Source: Sanderia malayensis (lineage: Eukaryota; Cnidaria; Scyphozoa; Semaeostomeae; Pelagiidae). Taken from it: 64,000 nt of DNA. The stretch spans positions 3,906,001 through 3,970,000 of the forward strand of contig RQOL01000532.1 in assembly GCA_013076295.1 (NCBI GenBank). Reading direction: 5' to 3'. Position 1 is the first letter of the stretch. The number at the start of each line of letters is the position of its first letter. Under the pieces are notes generated by a model. The model saw nothing but the letters and a program-made list of their open reading frames with translations. It was not told where the DNA came from and did not search any database. This document shows, piece by piece, positions 26,204-36,526 of the stretch. The translations under genes were made by a program, and so were the position numbers.

Positions 26204-26906
26204 TGTATATGCTTTCTATCCGATATTTGTGAAGTATTTTACAAGTATTTTGAGGAATTTCTTAACATAAATAGGCAATATTTTGGCCCACGTTACTTGA
26301 TTTACAGTGGAGAAGGCCACGTCAATTTCGTCGCATCACAAGGTACAGGTACGATATCACTCGGCCTCGCTTGGGGTGTCATGATGTCATAGTAATTTAA
26401 AAAGTTTGTGTGATTTGTGCATGATTCGTGTATGCAGTCAGTGGGGCAAGAACCGGGGGTGAAACGGGGGCAAAACCCTCCTACTTTTCTGCCAAGCACG
26501 AAGCATACCCTGTTTATGGATGAAAAGGGCTTATTTTGAGATTGCCCCTTCAATTGTGTGCTCCCTAGTCCAAGTAAGAGACCAGATCTTATATGAGATC
26601 AATACCAGAATGTTGGAGATATATGTGGAGTGTGGAGGTCTTGTATTTTAGTTTAAATCAAATCCTATCCTCTCCTCCACTGAACGGGACACCCATCCTT
26701 CCTTCCTTTTGACAGCGAAGAACAATGTATCACGCTATGACGTCATCAAACGGAACTTCCGATCAGATTGCGCCTCGAGCCAAAATGGTCATGAAATGAA
26801 TCGATATTTGGGTTTGTTTTCGGAATGAGTTTAGGAATGTCAGCATTGTGAATTCGGCCGGCAGGCAGACAGAGGTTGATTCTCGAGGAGGCAGAGAGAT
26901 CAATCC
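26204..26906. promoter_or_regulatory. Shared intergenic region between divergent ARF and carboxypeptidase genes
   Basis: No coding sequence. It contains TGACGTCA at 26736-26743, 164 bp before the carboxypeptidase ATG. A bidirectional promoter is inferred from the head-to-head arrangement. Confidence 0.45.
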
Positions 26907-29900
26907 ATGAGGAGGTGTTTTTCACGGACCAATTTAAAAATGTTTCGGTTGGCACTTTTGTGTGTTGCATTCTCTCTTGTTTCAGAAGCAAGGCCAACGT
27001 TGAAGGATGACAGGTTCGTATCGACAGAATTATATTTCAACTCCTGCTGAAATGCGTTATAAAATTACAGAATTAATCCGCTATAGGCCGACAGTTTGTT
27101 TTGGTTCGAGAAAGTGTCAAGTGGTATTGTGCGTGGTGAACTTTTGTGTCAAACGAAATGTTGAATCGAAGTAATTTTTTTGAACCCAACGTAAATGTAA
27201 ATATACATTATTTATATGCCCGAAGAGTTGCACGAGGGCAAAATAAATCCCCCGCGTTTTTATGAGAGTTTTGTTTATAGGAATTCTGAGAATGAAGATT
27301 GCCACCAAATAACGGGGACTTTAAATAACAATGGAAAACCCCGAGGCACGGAATAATTTCAGTACATATATATTCTCATAAAAAAACTCGCTTCAGGTCA
27401 AACAAAAAGTCTGTGCTCCTGAACTGAGTCACTTTTCTCATTCTGTCATTGTATTCATTAATTTTGTCTACAGATATCAATCAAAGTTTTTTGCATAAAC
27501 CCTGTGGGCACTAATTTCATAATCGGTCCTCTGATGAGGGTGCTTTCATCCAATGGAAGTAGAGACTTGCTCATGCTCATGCCATGCTTTCATACTGTAT
27601 CTCCTCCGCAATGTTAAAATCACAATAGTATGTTAAATGAAGTACTATAATAGAATTTATATTTAGGGGAACATATACACAGTGACATTTTCACAGGGCT
27701 GCCCCGCTACCCCTGCTTCCGGCGTCCCTGCTTAAACCCATTAACCCATGGGTTCTTAACCCACTGTCGTAATCTGACTTGATGGGACATTCGTGTGTCT
27801 CATCATACGTCTTTATTGTTTTGCATCAAAGCCCGTTTTAGCATCAAACCCCATCGATTAAACGCCCTGCGCTTATTGATCCCAGTACTTTTTAAGGGGC
27901 GTTTATTCGAGAAATACGATGTATTCAACAGCTCTGTTCGAATTATCTCTAGTTATTCATTGGTGAGAGCAGTTCCAACGACACAATCCCAGGTCGATTT
28001 CCTTCGCCGACTCCGATACAAGAAAGACAATCATCTTGTAAGTCGCAATTCACTATAACACTCCCCCTGATCACTTCAGTTTCGTCCATTCAAACTCAAA
28101 GCGATGCATTAATCAATACGGGGGTGATGTAAATTTCATTTGTAGATTGCCTTCTGGAGATCTGCAGACAAGCCCGGACGACACGTTGACATTTGGGTGT
28201 ACGGACAGAGCAAAAGATTCTTCGTCACACTCAAGGAGAAGAAGATTGCTTACACGTTGAGACTGCAGAATCTAACCACGTCGAATCAACTGGTGAATGT
28301 TTCAATGAAAAACATAGAACACTATGACAGTATGTACCACAGTCTCACCGAGGTAAAGCATCAGATAAACATGAATACACACTTTTTATAAGAATACCTT
28401 TACTTATTCCTTGAGTCTTGATCTTTTTCATTGTTATTCTTAACTTTTCATTGTTTTTTTGACAATTTTGAGCCTCGATATTCTTATAGACTATATTCTT
28501 ATAAAAAAAAGTGTGTGAGAGCAAAGAATAGTGTCCATGTACCAGGGACGCAACCAGATAGGGGGGGGGGGGGTAAGGGAACTACAACACGCATCTTTGC
28601 ATCAGATTTCATTGATTTATTGCAGTCGGTCAAATGCCCATTTATGGTTTAACTATCAGCGTCAGGTGACGAGTCTCCCTGTTAGAATTCCTGGCTTTGC
28701 CCAGTCATGTACCACACCATTCGAGAGTATTGTATAGATTATAATAACGACTTTGATTTTATATGAAGAAGCTCCGTCCAATAAGATAGAACTTTAGTGC
28801 CGAACCATGCACCAAATACCAATCTTATCGTTCTTCTCTGTCTTGATTTTGTAGATAAATTCTGAGTTGAAGAGACTTAGCATGGCATACAGTGAACTAA
28901 TGAGTCTGATTACGCTTGGAAAGTCATACGAAGGCCGCGAAATATACGCTATCAAGGTAATTACAAAAAATAAATGCCACAGCATTGGATGCTTATAAAA
29001 CGCACTTTGTTCTTCCTCCTACCCTTTTTAAAAAGCTTCATATGATGTAACCATAGAGATAGGATATAAGATAATCTAGAGTGCTAACGGCCGATACTCC
29101 CTCTGTACAGCGGGTGAAGCAAAAATTTCTAGCCAGCCACCCTCCAGCAAAATGGCGGACAAAACTCCACAGCTAGAACTTCACATTTTGAAGTCAAAGT
29201 ACATTGATACTTTCAATTGAAAACCTCAAAGAAACATTCTAATCTTTAAAACATTATGTTATATTCATTATACTGAAAGTTCGTAGTTGTTTTTACAATA
29301 TTATTACAATTTACAAACTTTAATGCAATTTGCAATGGCACGAATTGTTAGGCCCAGATGTCTCTTGGAGGGTGAGTTCTTGTATCCCTGTGCTCAAACA
29401 CCTTGAAAATCTTGCGTCCCTGTGCGCAGTCACAGGGTTTCGATGTATCAAGTGGTAAAAAAATGGCCGCCATTGGAGGAATTTTGGCGTCTGGAGGATG
29501 AGCCTCGTTCGCACTCTAGATTATCTTATATCCTATCTCTATGGATGTAACCGAGTAGTCAAGGCGCTGGGTCTGACCCTTTGGAGGCCATGACGTCACT
29601 GGTTCACATCCTCGTATGGTCGGAACCACGAACTACAAGCTGTCAGCCAACTCAACTGTCCATCCTTCCGAGGTCGGTAAATGAGTACCCAGAATTTCTG
29701 GGTGTTAGGGTTTACACCAACTTGACCCACATTGATAATAGCTATTATAGTTGACGTGGCTATTGTATAAACATTCGTACTTACTTACTTTTACATAACT
29801 GCTCTGTGTTCTTTACTGTATAACACGCACCATGTTCTCTATTTGATTGTGCTAGATAAAAGAAGAATCAACAAGGAAAAAACCCCTGATGTTTATAAAC

Positions 29901-32900
29901 TGTGGAATACATGGGAGAGAATGGCTGTCAATTTCGTCATGTCTCAGTCTGCTAAGAAGGGTAAGCCCCAATTATTATTACCATTATACTATAACGTGCT
30001 ATCTTGCTGGCAGCATGTATTCGAGTGACAAGGTTATTCTCTTTACAGCTTGCTTTTAACAAAGAATACGACCAAGATCTAAACTTCATAACGAAGAATT
30101 TTGAAGTTGTCATGGCACCAGTACTAAACCCAGATGGCTACCATTTTACGAGAACGATGGTAAGATACTGCTAGCCGTTGTTTAGTGGTTATCAACCCCC
30201 GTAAAATGAGAGAAACATATTTAAGCTGATAGGCCAGTTTGCGATGAGACGGGTGTCTGATGCCCCGTTTACTGTTTGTCTTTTAGAATAGATTTTGGAG
30301 AAAGTCAAGATCACCGACGAGAGAGTCAAATTGCCCTGGTGTCGACCTGAATAGAAATTTCAACTTCAGATGGGGAGGTAAGTGCTGTTATGGCCATTCA
30401 GTGTTGTTATAAGCCCCCCTTGTTATTGTGATTAAGAAAAATTATGAAATTGTGATTGATTAACATCCAATCATCAAAGCTCATGAAAGTTATTTAGCAG
30501 ATATTCCAGACGAAAATTTTTCTCAAGTCTATTTGAGAATTCCTTAAGCACCCCTCTTATGAAGCCAAAACTAATTCAACACTAATTCAACCAATAAACT
30601 TCATCGTGAAGACTTGAAAAATGCTCCTATAAAGCCCCCTCTCTAATAAGCTCCCTGTTGGAACCCCCTAACATTAAGTGATCTAGGTGGTTAAATAAGC
30701 TTCTTTTAATAACCCTTTCTCGGAACTTCGAAACGAAAATGAAAACTTGGCAAATTTGGTTAAAAATATCGAGAGTTATCCGAAATAACTGTTAAAACAT
30801 TTTTCTTGATGGAAAATAACGATCAGAAAAACACGACTTTTAAATTGATGATGTTTCCCTATGAAATAGGGGTCCCGGGGTAATAGTTTCATATCCATAC
30901 GGTTACTTTGTCTCGGTATGGTAGTATTTGGAATCTACGAACTCAAAAGTCCACAAAATCACTACTAAAATAAAATGCAAAAATTATCCTTATTGTATGA
31001 TAAATTTATGAAAATTATATCCAATAAGAACAAAAAAGCATTTTGTAAAGTGCCTGCGTCAAATCAAATTTCAAAATTTAGAAAAAAAAACTTCTTAAAA
31101 AAACTCAACTAGAAAGTTAAAAATAATTAATGAATAATAAATAAATGACAGCGCGAGAAGTATTGAATTTAATTATTCAAACTCTTTGTTCAGAATTTGA
31201 AAACTACATTCATTAAGGCAAAATCATTCATTAATTATAATTCATCGCGCGGCGTATTTTCTTCCACTTCTTCAACTTGCTCCGTTTCCTCCGTTTCTTC
31301 GTTGAACAACCCGAAGACGTCTTTAACAAAGACCGGGCGCTGTTCGGTCGTCGATTGATACAGTGTGGCTAGGCCATTCAACAAACGCATATCGATTTCT
31401 TTCAGGGCGAACTGAAGCACAGCAGCATTTTCCTCCACGCGCGCGGCATTGCTGGACTTTGGGATAATGAGCGCGTTCATTTGTAGTGCCCAGCGGTTCA
31501 ACACTTGAGCAGCGGTTCTGTTGTACCGCGCGGCAATTGCAAGTACGTGCGGGTCGTTTCTCGGGGGCAGAACGAATGGCCACGGATTGTTAATGGAATA
31601 GGCCACATAAGCCATGCCCCTGGCTTCCATCTTTTGAAGCATACTATCTTGCTCAACAGATTGACCTCCAGGGCTATATATACTGAATTTGTTTTGGATG
31701 TAATTTGGTTTGTAAGCCATGTTTCGGGCTAGTGCTTTAACATCATCAACAGATTCAAAATTACTGATGCCCAATGCTTTGATCTTACCTTGTTTTAGCA
31801 TTTCAATCATGTCTTTCCAAGCAGCTTTGTTCTTCTTTTCAGTATCTGGTCCATGCAACATGTAAACATCCACATATTCTGTCTGCAACAATTCTAGCTG
31901 CTTGGCAAAACGTTTTTGGGTCTTGTTTTTGCCAAAATCACTCGGGTCGGATAACTTTGTGGCAATGAAGACATCTTCTCGTGATTTGATGATGCCTTGT
32001 TTAATTGCCTCTTGGATAGCATTCCCAACCGCTCCTTCATTTTCATAAGACTGTGCAGTATCAATATGCCTATAACCAATCTTCAATGCTGTGATCACTG
32101 CATCTATGCATTCTTGTCCTTCCATCTGCCATGTTCCAAACCCAACCCTGGGTATCTCAACTCCATTGTTCATTTTAAACTTCAATTCAGCAAGTCCTTT
32201 CTTCGTGTCTTCAGCTGTGTAAACAGGTATTTCGGCAGACTTGCTCATCCATTCAACTCCAATGTCATTGTCTGGCATTTCCATCTCAATTGTCAATTTG
32301 CTCAGTTTTTTTGCTAACTTTTTCTCAGCAAAAACTTTGAGAAAATCTTGAATGGTTTTTCTGAATTTCTTCTTATACTTTTTACCTTTGACAAAATAGA
32401 ATAACAAATGAGACACTGTTAAAAATTCACTGGATAAAAATAATCAACATAGACATTACAAATCATTAAATATGATCATTGCAGCATTGATAATCTGGCA
32501 GATTGTCCTGACAAATGGTCTCTTTGTTTCTTGGGCATTCTCTACTTGACAATTGACAATTTAACATTTAAGGAAAAGAATATTTGATTTGGTGCACACA
32601 TTTATGACGCAAGAAACTACCCAGAGGAGCAAAGCTCGGTGGCCATTTTAGCAAAAATACACAAATCAGAAATAGTAGAGAAGTTTGCAGCAAACTACCT
32701 TCTTGGTCCATGTTCTCAAGCTTGGACACTTGGTACAACATCTTGTCGAATGTTTTCAAGTATTTATCTGCTAATTTAGCATCACGTTCTCCATGTCCCA
32801 ATGCCAGCCTCGCGTTGTTCAAGGCATATTTCAGAGCTTGCAAAACGCCAGCCTTTGTTTCATCTTCGCACTTTCCTGCAGCACAATCTTCGACTTCGTC

Positions 32901-35652
32901 CACGCCCAAGGCCCAAATTGCTGCTTCGCCAAACGGAATTTTAACCTTGGTTGTTGTTGAAGCGGTAGTGGCAGCTTCCTGATCCTGAGAATTGGCCATG
33001 GTGCAAATGCACAACCATATTGCACTGATACTCAAAAGCAGACGCATTTTGGAGCTTGCTAGAACAAGGATGTTGTTGCAAGAAGCGCAAGAGAGGAAAA
33101 GAACGTTTCTCGCCAAGGAAATTGGATTTATCTTCCGCCAGACTTGACCACGTGAAACGAACTTCTTCCTGTTCTGCCTCGACTGGATGTTGTTCTCTGA
33201 AGTGTCCACGTGTATATTGAGTCCAGATGCAGAACTCAGATGCAATGCACTAGCTTTGTAGCCCTCGTAGTTGTACATAAATACTGAAATAAGAGAATAT
33301 ATTGGGCTACATATGTGCAAATGAGCTCAAAGAACGCAGTTAAAGTATTTTATGGTGCGAAGGTATTCGTTTTTGTTTGAAAATAACTAATATTTGAGTT
33401 TGGTTTACCTGTGCTGCATCGACCTCGCTTCTGATCATCAGCATGAGAACAAGACAACAACAGTAAAATATTTCAGTGCACTACAGAATCAACAAAATGG
33501 CACAACTAGACCTTGGAAAAGATTTGCTTCTTATGCATGCCAGGATGTTTGACCACAGAGCTGCAATGAATGCAGAAAATAAGGTATTCGTTAAGGAATT
33601 CGAAACCAAAAGAAATAACAGAGAATACACCAGGCTGAAAGAAGTTGCGTCGATCGAAGACAAGCTAGGCCATCTCCTTCCCGAATGTTGCGAGCTCTCC
33701 ACCACAAGACTGGATCTTCTTCAAGAGAAAATAAACAACGCAATTGCGAAGTCGGAGGAGATTTTAAACAGAAAATCATGCGAAGAAGAAATACGACAGA
33801 CGAGAAAAGACAAACGTGACCAAAATTGGACAGAATTTGTGAAAGAAATGGACAAAGCGACACATGATGTTGAAAGGTTACACAGGGAGAGGATGCAAGA
33901 ACTTAAGCATCAACATAAAGATAAAGATATGTGTTGAAAAATCCAACAACTTTCAGAACAATACAAACATGATGCTGTTGGCATATATTAATGAAAGTAG
34001 AAGTAAAATGCCGAGCTCGAGTAGACTGCTAATAAATTAATATTTGGATTATGTAAATCAAATCAATTTTGATAAAAATAATTATAAGACATATTTGTAC
34101 ATTTATTGTCTGTTCAACATTTATTTTGTTATTCTACGGGCAAGTAACTCAAGAATTGTCATGCAATTAAATAGAGCTCATTTTTTATGCAGTAACATTG
34201 AAGCTTTATATTTGACTCACCGGGCTACGCTATTTGCGTCGTAAAAAGATCAGAACACGAACCCTATTAACCCGGGTAGATTCAGCCCAAAATGCTCTGT
34301 ACCTGACGCTTTATGTGGTTGATTATTGACAGCACAATGACGTTGATAATCTTGATTTTAAACAGGCAGAGGCTCATCTCCAGACTCCTGTGAGGAAACA
34401 TACTCTGGCCAAAGGCCATTCTCGGAACGCGAGTGCCTGGCACTGGCAAGATACTTGTACTCAAGACGAAGCGACTTGAAAGCTTTCCTCGATGTTCACA
34501 CATTTGGTCAGCTTCTCATGTACCCGTGGGGTTTCACAAGACAGGATTCGTTTCACTCCGAAAAGCAAGTAAGTAACAAATTTTATTCTCAGAGCTAGGC
34601 ATCTCATCGGCTAGTTTGGCAACATCTAACGATGGTTAAAAAAGCGCACAAAGTTTCAAAGACGTCTGCGTGCTATGATGAACAGAACCTGTGAATTTGA
34701 ATCCGGCCTGCTGTTGAACTTTTTTGTTTATTGTTTTGCGAGGCTATCAATTCACTTGCTCTTACATGCGAGTTTGCAAGAAATTATGCCTGCTCGTCTG
34801 CTATCTGCTCTAATGTATTACTCAACACTTAGCTAAATAACAGATACGTAAAAGCTGACTGTTGTTGACTTTGTTATGCGCAGAGAGCATTGCTCAAGAA
34901 GATATCTCAGCGGATCAGTGTTGCAACTGGAAGCATCTACAAGTATGGTCCAGCGTCGTCTGTACTTTGTAAGTTTCATTTGGTTCTGCGATTACTAATC
35001 CTGACCAGTAAGATTATGTAAAGAGATGTCAACCTCGAACCCAGGGCCAAAATGTAAACATTTGTATTTCAGCAAAGCTAGAAGGGCCCTGTGTTCGAGG
35101 TTGAAGAGAGGTAACTAGCCAGGACTACAACTCCCTGCAGAATAATTGACAGAATAATGGCATGATATTCCCACTGTTCTTGTAATCATAAGCTGGGAGA
35201 TAACGTTATGCAGTAACAGACTCTTGAATAGCAGTTTGAATAAGTTGCAATTGGCTCTCGTGAAGCCTTTGAGTAATCACTCTTTACTTGACAAACGTCC
35301 CACAACAGCCGATAGACGCCTTGCCAAACGTCCCACAACACCCTTATAATGCTGAACACTGTTACATGCGTTGCATTACTATTACTATCAAATATAAGTG
35401 GCAAAGCCTCTTTAACGTTGTTTTTTTGTAGACGAGACATCTGGCGATTCGACTGACTGGGTATACGGTTATCTGGGCGTTGTTCACAGCTATGGCATTG
35501 AACTTAGGCCAAGGATGCAGGGAAGAGGCACACTGTTAGGCTTCAAGCACCCTGCAAGCGACATTGTACCGTCTGCTGGAGAGTTGTTCATCGTTGTACG
35601 CGAAATGCTTCGGTACCTCGATCGGGAGCCAAACATGAAAAGAAGCATTTGA
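26907..35652 (+). CDS. M14 zinc carboxypeptidase (A/B type) with propeptide
   Basis: Ten coding exons in phase, 438 residues: 26907-27013, 27953-28037, 28146-28352, 28855-28956, 29856-29960, 30049-30159, 30287-30377, 34366-34568, 34884-34968, 35432-35652. A second in-frame ATG at 26940 starts directly at the signal peptide (MFRLALLCVAFSLVSEA). A propeptide (VPTTQSQVDFLRRL) follows. The catalytic domain has HGREW (zinc His/Glu), NPDGY, LNRNF (substrate Asn/Arg), DVHTFGQLLMYPWG (third zinc His), a Tyr248 equivalent in VLYETSG, and catalytic Glu in GIELR. The S1' specificity position (Ile255 in CPA, Asp255 in CPB) reads Thr in GDSTDW, so preference is uncertain but not basic-specific. Probably a secreted digestive or processing zymogen. 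The 4-kb intron 30378-34365 houses two other genes. Confidence 0.94.
29052..29543. mobile_element. hAT-type MITE with long perfect inverted ends and 8-bp duplication
   Basis: A 492-bp element in a carboxypeptidase intron. It starts CATAGAGATAGGATATAAGA and ends with the exact reverse complement (TCTTATATCCTATCTCTATG); perfect pairing extends about 33 bp to TCTAGAGTGC / GCACTCTAGA. Flanking GATGTAAC duplications lie at 29044-29051 and 29544-29551. No ORF. A shortened relative is near 42961-43026. Confidence 0.9.
29546..29790 (+). mobile_element. tRNA-derived SINE
   Basis: Contains a Pol III A-box-like TAGTCAAGGCGCTGG (29556-29570) and a B-box-like GGTTCACATCC (29601-29611) at tRNA spacing. 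A non-tRNA body (CCATCCTTCCGAGGTCGGTA... AATGAGTACC) follows, of the kind seen in widespread metazoan tRNA-SINEs. The 3' end is not sharply defined. The upstream hAT-type MITE abuts its 5' end. The tRNA of origin was not identified. Confidence 0.65.
30405..30680. repeat. Fragment related to the CCGTAAATTCTC MITE family
   Basis: AAGCCCCC, TCTAATAAGCTCCC and similar words match the interior and subtermini of the 23088-23519 element, without intact ends. Located at the start of the large carboxypeptidase intron. Confidence 0.35.
31235..33047 (-). CDS. ER-luminal aldo-keto reductase with N-terminal helical extension and RDEL tail
   Basis: Two coding exons, 33047-32699 and 32415-31235, in phase, 509 residues. 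A signal peptide (MRLLLSISAIWLCICTMANS) leads into about 150 residues of unassigned, charged, probably helical sequence with a Cys pair (CAAGKC). Then comes a complete AKR barrel: VGFGTWQM, DTAQSYENEG (catalytic Asp and Tyr), ATKLSD (Lys), YMLHGPD (His), GISNFE, and NADPH-phosphate site IIPKSSN. The C-terminus, after an acidic stretch, is RDEL, a KDEL-receptor-type ER retrieval signal. Signal peptide plus retrieval signal place this reductase inside the ER, unlike the usual cytosolic AKRs; substrate unknown. It sits wholly inside a carboxypeptidase intron on the opposite strand, divergent from BLOC1S5 (450 bp apart). Confidence 0.9.
33497..33937 (+). CDS. BLOC1S5: BLOC-1 subunit 5 (Muted) homologue
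   Basis: Single-exon gene of 146 residues. The ATG at 33497 begins MAQLDLGKDLL. The N-terminal half (KDLLLMHARMFDHR, then FVKEFETKRNNRE) matches human BLOC1S5 (IHSRLLDHR, FVKEFEEKRGLRE). The remainder is charged coiled coil, as expected for this subunit. BLOC-1 is an eight-subunit coiled-coil complex that sorts cargo from endosomes to lysosome-related organelles. The gene lies on the same strand as, and inside an intron of, the carboxypeptidase. It must therefore have its own promoter, in the 450 bp shared with the divergent AKR. Somewhat shorter than human (about 187). Confidence 0.85.
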   Translation: MAQLDLGKDLLLMHARMFDHRAAMNAENKVFVKEFETKRNNREYTRLKEVASIEDKLGHLLPECCELSTTRLDLLQEKINNAIAKSEEILNRKSCEEEIRQTRKDKRDQNWTEFVKEMDKATHDVERLHRERMQELKHQHKDKDMC

Positions 35653-36526
35653 AACTTTCTTGTGTTGTGTGTATTTGTCGAAAAAGATTTTCATATATTC
35701 TTATTATCTCATGGCATGTCGTGAAACACCCTCTTTTTTCTACCCCACCCCGAATTTATCGAAGATCTTGATCTCCCTCTCTCGTAACAACACAATATAA
35801 TTGAACATCAACGGGTTTGCTATTGTTTCATTCAAATTGATCGATATACCAAAGTTGTTTCTGTCCCCACTTGATTTTAAATCCCTTTCCGTTATGGACA
35901 AATCAACCTCTTATTTGATCGAATGCATATCCTATTTATTTCTTGGCTAATCTGTTAATATTTCTCTAAAGATAAGAAATGACAACGCTGTGTCAAAACA
36001 GAAATCCGAAATCTCATCAAAACCAAAGAAAATACATGTCAAATTAGCCAAATAAATACAAAATCAATTATCGATTATTATTATTAGCTTCCTAGTAAAG
36101 TGTCTTAAAGATTATTTAATATCTGCAAAGCATTTTGGTTTTTATATCCTATCTCGGTCTTCTTAATGTTTTTCGATTGTCAGGAACCAGAAGACATGCA
36201 AATAATATATGCCACTTGGCCTCCTTTGAGCTTTTCAAGCCAAAATGCCAATACCATTGAATCAACTAATACCTACTCTTATTATTAAACTACTTAAGTC
36301 CATACATGTATGCCTCTTGAATTTCAAATTGAAGTTTCCAAGAGTCAACATATTGTTAGAGCTAGATGCTAGCCTGGAAATCGGAAAGAATGTTTATGTA
36401 AATCCAACGACGAATCGGCAATTTGCCCTGAAGTCCTTCTGCAGTGCTTACAATCACGTTAATAAGCCAATATCCGAGTAAGAATAAAAACTTGTTGGTA
36501 TATTATACAACTTACCTTGATATGAA
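35653..36526. other. Convergent 3' region between carboxypeptidase and ELAPOR
   Basis: AT-rich. No exon of either neighbour and no other gene seen. Confidence 0.55.
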
